Positions 1 through 9,404 of a stretch of 64,000 bases of DNA are shown piece by piece (within the stretch, counting starts at the first letter, position 1; every line of letters begins with the position of its first letter). The translations under genes were made by a program, and so were the position numbers. The notes beneath the pieces were generated by a model. It was not told the origin of the DNA and did not search any database. It was given only the letters and a program-made list of their open reading frames with translations. Origin of the DNA: G020354785 sp964521285 (lineage in GTDB: Bacteria > Bacteroidota > Bacteroidia > Bacteroidales > UBA10428); NCBI GenBank assembly GCA_964521285.1, contig CAZFQS010000004.1:1-64000 (forward strand), written 5' to 3'.

Positions 1-679
1 CAAATTTGTCAGTATTTATATCACTAATGATATAAGTTTCTTCTGCTGTCAGGCTGATGTTATCGAAATATACTTCGAAAGTGTATCCTGAACCCTGGTC
101 ATCCCAAATTCCTGACCTGAATCCAAAGTAGACCATAGTATCGCCTTCTCCTTCAAAAAATACCTGATTCGTAATATTAGGTTCGCAGGCATCATTAAGG
201 AAGGTACCATCAAATTCATCAGAAGGACATAATGCTTCCCAGTTTGTACTTTTAAATCCGCTAATCAGAGTCGCACCCATAGCAGCATCATAATCGGAGC
301 CTACTTCGGGTTCATTCCCTCCAATCCATACTTCTGTCCAGAAATTGCTGGTACGAACGTCTTTGTAGGCACCGTCAAACGTATAATTTACTCCGCGTTG
401 CAAATTAAGTAGCTGGTAAAACATTACATTGGTAAGATTTCCTCCGCTTGTCCCTGTGTTGGTGCCGCTGACATACAAACAACCTCCTTCACCTTCAGCG
501 GGAGTAGTTTCGGTGTAACCAAATTCATAAATCACATCATTATCACCATCAGTATTAAGTAATGAAATTTCCCATGCTTCAGAATCCTCCATATCGCCGC
601 CTGTAATTGCATCTTGTCCGTAAGTGCACATTGAAATAACATAAAACAAGGCTATTGCCGTAAAGTAAATTTTTTTCAT
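1..679 (-). CDS. Secreted protein with carbohydrate-binding-like domain (C-terminus outside window)
   Basis: Reading leftwards from an ATG at 677-679 the frame stays open to the window edge, so only the first ~226 codons are seen. Residues 1-22 form a Sec signal peptide (Lys-Lys, hydrophobic core, cut after Tyr-Gly-Gln). The rest is rich in Gly, Asp, Asn, Trp and aromatic residues and looks like one beta-sandwich domain of the kind that accompanies Bacteroidota secreted hydrolases; two to three Cys could form a disulfide. No catalytic motif is visible in the part seen. It is transcribed divergently from the leucine-rich-repeat gene, with ~180 bp between. A glycan-binding or adhesion role is inference; the missing C-terminus probably holds the decisive domain or a type IX secretion tail. 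Confidence 0.7.
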   Translation of the reverse strand, partial: MKKIYFTAIALFYVISMCTYGQDAITGGDMEDSEAWEISLLNTDGDNDVIYEFGYTETTPAEGEGGCLYVSGTNTGTSGGNLTNVMFYQLLNLQRGVNYTFDGAYKDVRTSNFWTEVWIGGNEPEVGSDYDAAMGATLISGFKSTNWEALCPSDEFDGTFLNDACEPNITNQVFFEGEGDTMVYFGFRSGIWDDQGSGYTFEVYFDNISLTAEETYIISDINTDKF

Positions 680-783
680 AGTTCTTTGGTTTATAAACGG
701 TTTTTACACTGACAAAGATAGTATTTTAGTTGTTAAAAGTGTGCCACCAGATCACGCTAAAATTTTTTGCTATATATCAAATT

Positions 784-821
784 AATCCATAACTTGCCTT
801 TACCTGTTATTTTAAATATTA
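784..821 (+). promoter_or_regulatory. 38-bp promoter-region block, near-identical copy at 21803-21840
   Basis: This AT-rich block lies 43 bp before the ATG of the leucine-rich-repeat gene and matches 35 of 38 positions with the block at 21803-21840, which lies at about the same distance before another exported-protein gene. A TTG followed about 20 bp later by a TATTA...TTTG-like element resembles the Bacteroidota -33/-7 layout, but neither copy gives a perfect TAnnTTTG. A shared promoter or operator is inferred from position and similarity. Confidence 0.45.
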
Positions 822-863
822 CTTTGTCAATACTATAAAATTCAAAACTTAAGCAGACAAATC

Positions 864-2111
864 ATGAAAACACAAATTTTAATACTGCTAATGCTTACAA
901 TAGCATATATTTCCGGTGCTCAGAATGTGAATATACCTGATGAGTTTTTTAAAAGTGCTCTTATAGCAGCAGGAGTTGATACGGATGAAAATTTGGAAAT
1001 CAGTAACTCTGAAGCTGAAGCTATAACGTATTTGGATGTTCATAACAAAAATATTTCAGACATGACAGGTATTGAAGCATTTGTTAATTTAGACTCTCTA
1101 AATTGTAGTATTAACAATATAACCAGCCTGAACGTTTCTGCAAGTAATGCTTTAATAAAATTAAATTGCTGGGGTAACCATTTAACAAGTCTGGATGTTT
1201 CCGGTTGTACTGCTTTAAAAGAACTGTATTGCGGGGATAACAATCTAGCCAGCCTTGATGTGTCAAATAATGCTGCTTTGCAGTACCTGGATTGCTACGG
1301 GAATGAATTTACCAGTTTAGATATTTCCAATAATACTGCTTTAATATTCCTGGATTGCTCTCAGACCCAGATAACAACTCTGGATATTTCTAATAATACT
1401 GCTTTAACAGAATTGCTTTGCGGGTACACCCAATTAGCCAGTCTTGATGTTTCTGATAATACTTCTTTAAGATACCTGGATTGCTCTCAGAGCCAAATAG
1501 CCACTTTAAATGTTTCTGGTTGCACTGGCTTTGCAGAATTGCATTGCGGCAGTACCCAATTGACCAGTCTGGATGTTTCTTCATGCATTTCTTTGGAATA
1601 TCTCAATTGCGATTATTCTCAATTAATCAGCCTGAATGTTTCCGGTTGCACTGCCTTAACAGAGTTGTATTGCTCAGGGACCCAGTTAACAAGTTTAAAT
1701 ATTTCTACAAATACTGCCCTGGAAATCGTGGATTTAGCCTGGATGACTACTTTGTACGATGTTTGTGTATGGGAAGTGCCTTTTCCTCCTGCAGGTGTTA
1801 ATGTTAATACAGAAGGCAGCCCAAATGTAAATTATACAACTGACTGTGCGGTCAATATTCCGGGTGTTTATAAAGAAGACAGTAGATTAGATATTTACCC
1901 GAATCCTTCTGATGATATATTTAACATAGAGATTGAAAATATAAATAGTGCACTGATAGAAATTTATAATGTCAGTGGTAATCTGATATTCAGTAAAGAA
2001 GTTGATTCAAAGTTTGAAAAAATTGACATCTCGGGTTTTCCAAAAGGAATTTATACTATTAAATTGATAAAGGATAGGACCGTAAATTTTGGAAAGGTAG
2101 TTGTGAAGTAA
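864..2111 (+). CDS. Secreted leucine-rich-repeat protein with T9SS sorting tail
   Basis: 415 aa. Residues 1-19 are a signal peptide (cut before Gln-Asn-Val). Residues ~60-300 are about ten to eleven repeats of ~21 residues, each with the pattern Leu-x-Ser-Leu-(Asp/Asn)-(Val/Ile)-Ser...Ala-Leu-x-x-Leu-x-Cys; the fixed Cys after each Leu makes a cysteine ladder along the solenoid. Residues ~343-415 are a Por-secretion (type IX) C-terminal domain opening with the Tyr-Pro-Asn-Pro motif and ending in Lys-Val-Val-Val-Lys. The protein should be exported and anchored or released at the cell surface. Such LRR proteins are usually adhesins or binding proteins; no enzyme motif is present. DNA copies of the repeat unit are divergent, so the array is old. 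Confidence 0.9.
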   Translation: MKTQILILLMLTIAYISGAQNVNIPDEFFKSALIAAGVDTDENLEISNSEAEAITYLDVHNKNISDMTGIEAFVNLDSLNCSINNITSLNVSASNALIKLNCWGNHLTSLDVSGCTALKELYCGDNNLASLDVSNNAALQYLDCYGNEFTSLDISNNTALIFLDCSQTQITTLDISNNTALTELLCGYTQLASLDVSDNTSLRYLDCSQSQIATLNVSGCTGFAELHCGSTQLTSLDVSSCISLEYLNCDYSQLISLNVSGCTALTELYCSGTQLTSLNISTNTALEIVDLAWMTTLYDVCVWEVPFPPAGVNVNTEGSPNVNYTTDCAVNIPGVYKEDSRLDIYPNPSDDIFNIEIENINSALIEIYNVSGNLIFSKEVDSKFEKIDISGFPKGIYTIKLIKDRTVNFGKVVVK

Positions 2112-2227
2112 AAAGCATAGATTTGATTCTCTTGCTTGGTCTGTTTAATAGTTTTTCCACTGAAAGCATTGGCCATGTAACTTTCACTTTATCATAGCCA
2201 CGACTTTCAATATCAAATGGCAATTTA

Positions 2228-2383
2228 ATGATTACATTTGATATTCTGAATGCCAATCCGAATGATAAGGTTAATATTTGGCTTGAAATTACTGATTCTT
2301 CGGGCGCAGAACCAAATGCTAATACATTGAAAGGTGATGTTGAAGACAATGTAAAAGCCGGAGCAAACAAACAGATTGTATAG
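2228..2383 (+). pseudogene. Remnant of a Bacteroidota secreted-protein domain
   Basis: In a 328-bp gap between two genes, a 51-codon frame encodes the sequence pattern Phe-Asp-Ile-x7-Lys-Val-x-Ile-Trp-Leu-Glu-Ile ... Lys-Gly-Asp-Val-x9-Asn-Lys-Gln-Ile-Val. This resembles the N-terminal beta-domain often found before formylglycine-generating-enzyme-like (SUMF1) or other exported domains in Bacteroidota, where the last motif normally continues with Trp-Asp. Here TAG stands where TGG (Trp) is expected, and the sequence after it does not continue the domain. No signal peptide or upstream part is present. Read as a decayed gene fragment; it could instead be a chance frame. Confidence 0.4.
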
Positions 2384-2439
2384 TCTTGTATTTCAAAGGA
2401 CAAATTTGTAACTTGAAAACAAAATCTAAAAAACAACAT

Positions 2440-3156
2440 ATGAAAAAGCTTTTATCATATTGCTTATTTGTTATTTTTATCTTATGTGTAAATACTTGCT
2501 TAAATGCACAGAATAAGGACAAAAAGGAAAAGGATCCCCTGGATTTGCTCAAGGATAAGTGGGGCCAGTTCGATTTTCATTTTGGAGACAATTGGGAAAT
2601 AGAACGAATGAGTACTTTTATTCTCAAATCAAGAGAATTTGTGGAAGACTATTATAACCTAATGCAAGGATCGGCTGCAATGGATGAAGAATTGATGCAA
2701 AACGATATTAGTTTAAGTCAGCAGTATGTTATTATAGAATTCAACCACCAGGACCTTGAAAAAAAGGTATATGGACAGGACTGGAGCTTTGATCTCGAAG
2801 TGAGGGACAATGATAAGAATTCTTACCAGTTTAAACCTGTCAAAGTTGATACGACTGAAGTGCAGAAAGGTGAGGAAATAATAACGGATTTCAAAGGTAT
2901 ACAGCCGGTTACTGTTGAAAAGAAAAGGGGAAATATAACCGAAGAAAGAATCACTCCCACCTTTTGGAAGGCTGAAAAATCCAACCTCTGGAACAGAACC
3001 TACATTATTTATTTCCCTGCATTTTATCCTGACTCAGATATCCCCATATATAGCGACCGTACCAGTCTAATCAGGTTTGACGCGGATACAAAGGGAATTA
3101 TCAGCATGACTGCCAAATGGAAGGTCAATGACCTGCCTTTTAAATGGAATGAGTAG
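2440..3156 (+). CDS. Hypothetical exported protein upstream of the hut genes
   Basis: The start at 2440 (Met-Lys-Lys-Leu-Leu...) is chosen because it opens a normal signal peptide (residues 1-24, ending Leu-Asn-Ala-Gln); the frame is open further upstream to 2386, but that extension would bury the signal. The mature part is 215 aa, highly charged (Lys/Asp/Glu-rich start), with no Cys after the signal and aromatic-rich beta segments near the end. I do not recognise the family. It ends 15 bp before hutH on the same strand, so it may be co-transcribed with the amino-acid cluster, but nothing in the sequence ties it to amino-acid breakdown. Confidence 0.75.
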   Translation: MKKLLSYCLFVIFILCVNTCLNAQNKDKKEKDPLDLLKDKWGQFDFHFGDNWEIERMSTFILKSREFVEDYYNLMQGSAAMDEELMQNDISLSQQYVIIEFNHQDLEKKVYGQDWSFDLEVRDNDKNSYQFKPVKVDTTEVQKGEEIITDFKGIQPVTVEKKRGNITEERITPTFWKAEKSNLWNRTYIIYFPAFYPDSDIPIYSDRTSLIRFDADTKGIISMTAKWKVNDLPFKWNE

Positions 3157-3171
3157 GAAATAATTATTATT

Positions 3172-4743
3172 ATGCATAATGTTTTCAGATACGGCGAGGA
3201 TAATCTCTCGATTGGACTTGCGATAGATGTTTGCAATGGGAATTGTAAAGGAGTTATAACTGATTCGGCCAGGACCAAAATAAGGAAGAACAGGTCTGTT
3301 GTTGAAGATATGGCACGCAACAAGCAAAGTGTGTATGGAATAAATACGGGGTTTGGACCATTGTGTACTACTGTTATCTCGGAAGAAGACACCAGAAAGT
3401 TACAATACAATTTACTTAAGAGCCACAGCGTAGGAGTGGGTCGCTTAATCGATCCTGAGCTAACCCGGCTTATGATGATTTTAAAAGTCCACTCCCTTGC
3501 AATAGGAAATTCAGGCATCTCAACAGAAACGCTGGACAGGATATTATTTTTTATTGAAAAAAACATTATTCCCTGTGTCCCCTCCCAGGGTTCAGTTGGT
3601 GCATCCGGTGATCTTGCACCGCTGGCACACCTTTTTCTGCCATTAATCGGGCTGGGCAAAGTTTTGTACAAAAATGAAATTGTTCCGGCTTCCCGGTTAT
3701 TAAAAGAACTCAGTATAAAACCGGTCGAACTCGGACCAAAGGAAGGGCTGGCATTAATTAATGGGACCCAGTTTATGCTGGCACATGCTGTAAAGATAGC
3801 TGAGAGGTTGCAAAATTGCCTTGACAATGCCGATATTATTGCTGCCATGAATCTTGAAACTATGCTGGGATCAGTAAAGGCATTTGATAAAGCCCTGCAT
3901 AAACTAAGGCCTTATAAAGGGAATATTTATGTGGCAGACAGGATAAGGATCTTACTTAAAAATTCCCGGATTAATGCTTCGCATAAAGACTGCAGCCGTG
4001 TGCAGGATCCATACTCAATCCGTTGTATCCCTCAAGTACATGGTGCTTCCAGAAATGCCTGGTTACATCTTAAAGAAATAATCTCCATTGAGTTGAACTC
4101 CGTGACAGATAACCCGGTTATCCTTGATAATGGCATTGCTATTAACGGGGGCAATTTTCACGGACAACCCGTTGCCTTGCCTATTGATTATGCAGCGCTG
4201 GCTGCATCGGAACTTGGAAATATATCGGACAGAAGAATTTATCTTTCCCTGGAAGATAGAATTGAAGGCCTTCCCAAATTGTTGATGAAAGACACAGGAT
4301 TAAATTCGGGATTTATGATTCCACAGTACACTACAGCTGCACTTGTCAGTGAAAATAAAAGTCTTTGCTATCCTGCCAGTGCCGATAGTATCCCGACTTC
4401 ACTCGGACAGGAAGATCATGTAAGCATGGGGTCTGTTAGTGCACGTAAAGCATTGAAAGTAATCGACAACCTTGAGAAAATTCTGGGAATTGAAATGTTC
4501 TGCGCAGCCCAGGGATTTGATTTCAGGAAACCTCTTAAATCAGGGATATTGATTGATGCAGTACATGATTATATAAGGTCGAAAATTCCCTTTATAGAAA
4601 AAGATACTGTTTTGGCACCTGAGATGGAAAAAGCCATTAATATGGTAAAAAACAAGGAAATTATTAAGGTTGTAAATGAAACAGCCCGCAATAATAAGAT
4701 CAATTTTAAAAACCAGGATCATGAAATATTCGGAATTTATTGA
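3172..4743 (+). CDS. hutH: Histidine ammonia-lyase
   Basis: 523 aa, the usual length for histidine ammonia-lyase, which deaminates L-histidine to urocanate without cofactor. The Ala144-Ser145-Gly146 triad that cyclises to the MIO electrophile is present in a Gly-Ser-Val-Gly-Ala-Ser-Gly-Asp-Leu context, as is the active-site Tyr55 in Tyr-Gly-Ile-Asn-Thr-Gly-Phe-Gly. The later Asn-Gly-Thr-Gln and Gly-Asn-Phe-His-Gly motifs are also intact. AGGAAA about 10 bp upstream is a plausible ribosome binding site. Its 3' end overlaps the probable start of hutU by 23 bp. First enzyme of the histidine branch of the cluster; cytosolic homotetramer in known cases. Confidence 0.96.
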   Translation: MHNVFRYGEDNLSIGLAIDVCNGNCKGVITDSARTKIRKNRSVVEDMARNKQSVYGINTGFGPLCTTVISEEDTRKLQYNLLKSHSVGVGRLIDPELTRLMMILKVHSLAIGNSGISTETLDRILFFIEKNIIPCVPSQGSVGASGDLAPLAHLFLPLIGLGKVLYKNEIVPASRLLKELSIKPVELGPKEGLALINGTQFMLAHAVKIAERLQNCLDNADIIAAMNLETMLGSVKAFDKALHKLRPYKGNIYVADRIRILLKNSRINASHKDCSRVQDPYSIRCIPQVHGASRNAWLHLKEIISIELNSVTDNPVILDNGIAINGGNFHGQPVALPIDYAALAASELGNISDRRIYLSLEDRIEGLPKLLMKDTGLNSGFMIPQYTTAALVSENKSLCYPASADSIPTSLGQEDHVSMGSVSARKALKVIDNLEKILGIEMFCAAQGFDFRKPLKSGILIDAVHDYIRSKIPFIEKDTVLAPEMEKAINMVKNKEIIKVVNETARNNKINFKNQDHEIFGIY

Positions 4744-6391
4744 CAGGTACGCAAGTCATCCGAATTACAAAGCCCCCAGGGGTAATCAGCTGAATGCCAG
4801 GTCATGGCAAACAGAAGCACCATTGCGCATGTTGCTGAATAATTTAGATGCTGAAGTAGCTGAGAATCCCGATGAATTGATTGTATACGGGGGGACTGGA
4901 CAGGCTGCCAGGGATGTTGATTCAGTAAAGAAGATAATTGCCGGTTTACTGGAACTGGAGGAAAATCAAAGCTTATTAATCCAGTCAGGGAAACCGGTTG
5001 GTATTGTCCGCTCGCACAGCGAAGCACCCCGTGTCCTCATTGCCAACAGTAATCTGGTACCGGCATGGGCTAACTGGGAACATTTTAATGAACTTAAATC
5101 ACGGGGATTAATGATGTACGGGCAGATGACAGCAGGAAGCTGGATTTATATAGGAACACAAGGCATTTTGCAGGGAACATACGAAACTTTTGCTGCCTGT
5201 GCCAACCGTTATTTTGGAGGTGATTTGAAAGGTAAATTACTGGTTTCAGGTGGACTTGGAGGAATGAGCGGCGCACAACCCCTGGCTGCGACAATGGCAG
5301 GAGCTGTTTTTCTGGGAGCTGATGTGGATCCTGAAAGAATAAAAAAGAGGATAAAAACAGGTTATCTTGACAAAATAGCTGGTAATTACCAGGAGGCAAA
5401 AGAATTGATATTGAAGGCTAAATCAAATGGTGATGCATTATCGGTTGGGATTGCAGCTGATATTGGTGATACTCTTGAACAGCTTTTAAAAGATAATATT
5501 GTCCCGGAAGTATTGACAGACCAGACTTCGGCACACGATCCGCTGAACGGGTATGTACCAAATGGATTGTCCCTGGAGGAGGCAAAAAAACTCAGGAAAA
5601 GCAATCCGGAAAAATATAAGGAAAGGGCATTAAAAAGCATGGCCCGGCACGTTCGTTTCATGCTCGAGATGCAAAAGAGGGGCAGCAAAACATTTGAATA
5701 TGGCAATAACCTTAGAGAATACGCCCGCCTGGGTGGAGAGAAAGATGCTTTTAATATTAAGGGATTTGTGCCGGAATACATCCGCCCCTTGTTTTGCGAA
5801 GGTAAAGGACCATTCCGCTGGGTGGCATTGTCAGGTGATCCGCAGGATATCTTTACAACCGATGAAGCTCTGAAAAATGCTTTTCCGGAAAACAAGCAGC
5901 TTACACGATGGTTGGAAAAAGCACAGGAAAAAGTATCTTTCCAGGGACTACCTTCGCGTATTTGCTGGCTGGGTATGGGCGAGAGGGAAACAGCCGGTCT
6001 GATTTTTAACCGGCTGGTAAAAGAAGGAAAAGTTAAAGCCCCGATAGTAATAGGCCGTGATCATCTTGATTGTGGTTCGGTTGCTTCGCCAAACAGGGAA
6101 ACAGAAGGGATGAAAGACGGTACTGATGCTGTATCTGACTGGCCTTTGCTGAATTTGATGTCAAACACCTCTGCCGGTGCTACATGGGTATCCTTCCATC
6201 ATGGTGGCGGGGTTGGAATGGGTTATTCCCAGCATGCTGGAATGGTTGTACTGGCCGATGGTACTGAAAGGGCTGAAAGATGCATAAAACGTGTACTGTA
6301 TAACGACCCGGCAACAGGAATATACCGGCACGCCGATGCAGGTTACGAAGAGGCTATAAAAAATTTGAAAAACTTAAGTAAATCTGAGTAA
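4721..6391 (+). CDS. hutU: Urocanate hydratase (urocanase)
   Basis: 556 aa from the ATG at 4721, chosen because the protein aligns from there with known urocanases; a longer in-frame start at 4676 lies deep inside hutH. Converts urocanate to 4-imidazolone-5-propionate using tightly bound NAD+. Seen: Tyr-Gly-Gly-Thr-Gly-Gln-Ala near residue 55, Ser-Gly-Lys-Pro-Val-Gly, the NAD-binding Gly-Gly-Leu-Gly-Gly-Met-Ser-Gly-Ala-Gln-Pro segment, Thr-Asp-Gln-Thr-Ser-Ala-His-Asp, and the Asp-His-Leu-Asp-Cys-Gly-Ser active-site stretch near the C-terminus. Length and motifs match the Bacillus/Pseudomonas type. Overlap with hutH indicates translational coupling. Confidence 0.96.
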   Translation: MKYSEFIDRYASHPNYKAPRGNQLNARSWQTEAPLRMLLNNLDAEVAENPDELIVYGGTGQAARDVDSVKKIIAGLLELEENQSLLIQSGKPVGIVRSHSEAPRVLIANSNLVPAWANWEHFNELKSRGLMMYGQMTAGSWIYIGTQGILQGTYETFAACANRYFGGDLKGKLLVSGGLGGMSGAQPLAATMAGAVFLGADVDPERIKKRIKTGYLDKIAGNYQEAKELILKAKSNGDALSVGIAADIGDTLEQLLKDNIVPEVLTDQTSAHDPLNGYVPNGLSLEEAKKLRKSNPEKYKERALKSMARHVRFMLEMQKRGSKTFEYGNNLREYARLGGEKDAFNIKGFVPEYIRPLFCEGKGPFRWVALSGDPQDIFTTDEALKNAFPENKQLTRWLEKAQEKVSFQGLPSRICWLGMGERETAGLIFNRLVKEGKVKAPIVIGRDHLDCGSVASPNRETEGMKDGTDAVSDWPLLNLMSNTSAGATWVSFHHGGGVGMGYSQHAGMVVLADGTERAERCIKRVLYNDPATGIYRHADAGYEEAIKNLKNLSKSE

Positions 6392-6429
6392 ATACCCCGG
6401 GTGGTGAAATACGGTAAAAAGGAACAGAT

Positions 6430-7680
6430 ATGAAATTAACAGGACCATTCATACAATTAATTACTCTTGATAAACTGCCATTAAAAGGTCCGGTCGCGGA
6501 CCATGAACTGGAGATTGTGCATGACGCAGGAATACTTTTTGAAAATGATATAATCATAAAGACAGGTGATTTCAATACAATAAAAAGAGAACTTGGAAAC
6601 AGCAATTATGAGCTGGAACAAATAGAAAGTGCTATGGTTGCACTGCCGGGCTTTATCGACTGCCACACACATATTTGCTATGCCGGCTCACGGGAAAATG
6701 ATTACGCGAAAAGAGTTTCAGGTAAATCGTATCTGGAAATTGCCAAACAGGGAGGAGGCATCTGGGACACAGTAACAAAAACAAGGTCAGCCAGCATCCG
6801 GGAATTGCAGGAAAATACAGAGAAACGTGCTAAGGTGCTTCTGAAGCAAGGAATCACTACAGCCGAGGTAAAAAGTGGTTATTGCCTTAATGTGGAAGGC
6901 GAACTGAAAATGTTAAAGGCAATCAATAAGGCAAACGCAAACATAGCAATTGATTTAATCCCAACCTGCCTGGCTGCACACATACCTCCAAAAGATTTTA
7001 ACGGTTCCCCGCAAGAATATCTTGAAATAATAGTAAAAGAGCTGTTACCTGTAATAAAGAAAGAAAAATTGACTTCCCGGGTTGATATTTATGTGGAAGA
7101 AGGCGCTTTTAGTCTTTCAGATGCTGATGCGTATTTAAAGAGTGCAAAAGAAAAAGGTTTTGACATAATAATACATGCAGATCAATTCTCTGCGGGTGGC
7201 AGTAAATTAGCTGTAAAATACCAGGCCAAAAGTGCAGACCATCTTGAGGTTTCCTCCGGGGAAGAGATTAAAATTTTAGCACAAAGCAATGTGATACCTG
7301 TTGTCTTACCAGGAGCATCAATCGGACTTGGAACTAATTTTGCACCTGCCCGCAAAATGCTCAACGCAGGAACCAGCCTTGCAATCTCGTCGGACTGGAA
7401 CCCCGGTTCGGCGCCAATGGGAGATTTGTTAGTCCAGACATCTATAATTGGTGCTTTTGAGAAACTTACCATAGCTGAAACACTTGCAGGAATCACCTTC
7501 AGGGCTGCAGCAGCTCTCAATCTGAGCGATAGGGGAATTCTGGCACAAGGTAAAAAAGCAGATATGGTTGCTTTTGAGTGCAAGAATTATGAAGAGATTC
7601 TTTATTTTCAGGGAGCATTAAAACCTTCAAAGGTCTGGAAAAACGGGCAATTAATCAGAAACTTAATCCTTTCATCATAA
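6430..7680 (+). CDS. hutI: Imidazolonepropionase
   Basis: 416 aa metal-dependent amidohydrolase that opens the ring of 4-imidazolone-5-propionate to N-formimino-L-glutamate. The metal-binding His79-Thr-His81 follows a Phe-Ile-Asp-Cys strand; later His-Ala-Asp-Gln, Ala-Asp-His-Leu-Glu and Ser-Ser-Asp-Trp-Asn-Pro-Gly-Ser motifs supply the remaining metal and substrate ligands. The GGAAC about 8 bp before the ATG is a modest ribosome binding site. The stop TAA overlaps the ATG of ftcD by one base, a strong sign of coupled translation. Confidence 0.96.
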   Translation: MKLTGPFIQLITLDKLPLKGPVADHELEIVHDAGILFENDIIIKTGDFNTIKRELGNSNYELEQIESAMVALPGFIDCHTHICYAGSRENDYAKRVSGKSYLEIAKQGGGIWDTVTKTRSASIRELQENTEKRAKVLLKQGITTAEVKSGYCLNVEGELKMLKAINKANANIAIDLIPTCLAAHIPPKDFNGSPQEYLEIIVKELLPVIKKEKLTSRVDIYVEEGAFSLSDADAYLKSAKEKGFDIIIHADQFSAGGSKLAVKYQAKSADHLEVSSGEEIKILAQSNVIPVVLPGASIGLGTNFAPARKMLNAGTSLAISSDWNPGSAPMGDLLVQTSIIGAFEKLTIAETLAGITFRAAAALNLSDRGILAQGKKADMVAFECKNYEEILYFQGALKPSKVWKNGQLIRNLILSS

Positions 7681-9365
7681 TGAAACAAATACTGGAATGT
7701 GTCCCCAACTTCAGCGAGGGGAACGACATGAAAATAATCGAACAAATTACCACGAAAATTGAATCGGTTGAGGGTGTTAAATTGTTGAACGTGGATGCGG
7801 GGAAAGCTACTAACCGGACTGTTGTAACTTTTGTTGGTTACCCTTCCCAGGTTGTTGAAGCAGCTTTTCTGGCAGTTAAGAAGGCCTCTGATTTAATTGA
7901 CATGAGCAAGCATAAAGGAGAGCACCCAAGGTTTGGAGCTACCGATGTCTGCCCTTTAGTACCGGTTGCAGGTATCACTATGGAAGAGACTGTTGAATAT
8001 GCACGAAAACTGGCAAAGAAGATAGGGGAGCATTTGAAGATCCCCGTGTATTGTTACGAAAATGCTGCTTTTGAGGAAAAACGCCGAAATCTAGCAGCGT
8101 GCCGGTCAGGTGAATACGAAGGATTAAAGGAGAAGTTGAAAAATCCTGAATGGAAACCCGATTTCGGTCCAAGTGAGTTTAATAAAAAATCAGGAGCAAT
8201 AGCTGTGGGGGCCAGAGATTTCCTTGTTGCCTACAACATAAACCTCAACACAACATCTACCCGCCGCGCAAATGCTATTGCCTTTGATGTGCGCGAGAAG
8301 GGGCGGGCGAAAAGAAAAGGGAATCCCCTGACCGGCAAAATTGTAAAAGACGAAAACGGGAATCAGGTTATGATTCCGGGGTCATTGAAAAGTGTTAAAG
8401 GAATTGGATGGTATATAAAAGAGTTCGGTATCGCACAAATTTCATTGAACCTTACAAATATAAGTGTTACACCAATACATATTGTTTTTGATGAAGTATG
8501 TAAAAAAGCAGAAGCCAGGGGGGTAAGGGTTACCGGATCAGAAATAGTGGGACTTGTACCCTTAAAAGCCATGCTTGATGCAGGTAAATATTTCCTGAAA
8601 AAGCAAAACCGTTCATTAGGGGCTTCCGATAAAGAATTGCTCAAAATTGCTGTCAAATCACTAGGACTTAATGATTTATATGAGTTCAAACCTGAAGAAA
8701 AAATTATAGAATTTTTGCTGGAAAGCGGGAATAACAATAAACTTATAAGCAGAAGCCTGTCGGACTTTGCCGATGAAACAGCTTCGGAATCTCCTGCACC
8801 CGGGGGCGGTTCAGTTTCTGCTTATATGGGAGCACTGGGTGCTGCTCTGGGGACAATGGTAGCCAACCTATCATCACATAAAAGAGGTTGGGACGATCGT
8901 TGGGAAGAGTTTTCTGACTGGGCGGAGAAAGGGAAAGAATTTCAGTCAGAACTAATCAACCTGGTTGATGAGGATACCAATGCATTTAATTCATTAATGG
9001 CTGCTTTTAAGTTGCCTTCAAAATCCGACAAGGAAACCAAAGAAAAACAAAAGGCCGTTGAACAAGCAACAAAAAATGCCATTCTGGTTCCTTTCAAAGT
9101 TATGGAAACATCATACAAGGCTTTTGAGCTGGTTAAGGCAATGGTTGAAACCGGCAACACGAACTCGGTATCAGATGCTGGTGTGGGTGCAATAGCAATA
9201 CGTGGAGCTATAATGGGCGCTTATTTAAACGTAAAAATTAATTTGGCCGGTTTAAAAGATCAAAATTTTATAAAAGAGATTCTGGCAAAATGTGAAACCC
9301 TGGTTAAAAAAACTGTAGAAAAAGAACAGGAGATACTTGCTATTGTCAACAATAAGATTTTATAA
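7680..9365 (+). CDS. ftcD: Bifunctional formiminotransferase-cyclodeaminase
   Basis: 561 aa with the two halves fused as in animal FTCD. Residues ~1-300 are the formiminoglutamate:tetrahydrofolate transferase, with Cys-Val-Pro-Asn-Phe-Ser-Glu-Gly at the start and the catalytic His82 in Gly-Glu-His-Pro-Arg-Phe-Gly. Residues ~365-555 are the helical cyclodeaminase, with Ala-Pro-Gly-Gly-Gly-Ser-Val. Together they give glutamate, ammonia and 5,10-methenyl-THF. This completes histidine degradation without HutG or HutF, so the histidine one-carbon unit enters the folate pool. Starts on the last base of hutI. Confidence 0.95.
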   Translation: MKQILECVPNFSEGNDMKIIEQITTKIESVEGVKLLNVDAGKATNRTVVTFVGYPSQVVEAAFLAVKKASDLIDMSKHKGEHPRFGATDVCPLVPVAGITMEETVEYARKLAKKIGEHLKIPVYCYENAAFEEKRRNLAACRSGEYEGLKEKLKNPEWKPDFGPSEFNKKSGAIAVGARDFLVAYNINLNTTSTRRANAIAFDVREKGRAKRKGNPLTGKIVKDENGNQVMIPGSLKSVKGIGWYIKEFGIAQISLNLTNISVTPIHIVFDEVCKKAEARGVRVTGSEIVGLVPLKAMLDAGKYFLKKQNRSLGASDKELLKIAVKSLGLNDLYEFKPEEKIIEFLLESGNNNKLISRSLSDFADETASESPAPGGGSVSAYMGALGAALGTMVANLSSHKRGWDDRWEEFSDWAEKGKEFQSELINLVDEDTNAFNSLMAAFKLPSKSDKETKEKQKAVEQATKNAILVPFKVMETSYKAFELVKAMVETGNTNSVSDAGVGAIAIRGAIMGAYLNVKINLAGLKDQNFIKEILAKCETLVKKTVEKEQEILAIVNNKIL

Positions 9366-9404
9366 CTTTATATTTGCGTTAAAATCACTTAAACCTGCTT
9401 AAAT

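Noticed and set aside
1481..1801. Alternative plus-strand frame inside the leucine-rich-repeat gene
   Set aside because: Repeat periodicity leaves other frames open; the main frame has signal peptide and sorting tail.
3024..3848. Long minus-strand frame opposite hutH
   Set aside because: Runs across the 3' end of one gene and the conserved coding region of hutH; composition is that of an antisense shadow.
4540..5895. Minus-strand frames opposite hutH and hutU
   Set aside because: They lie fully opposite highly conserved urocanase and histidase codons and show no domain or ribosome binding site.
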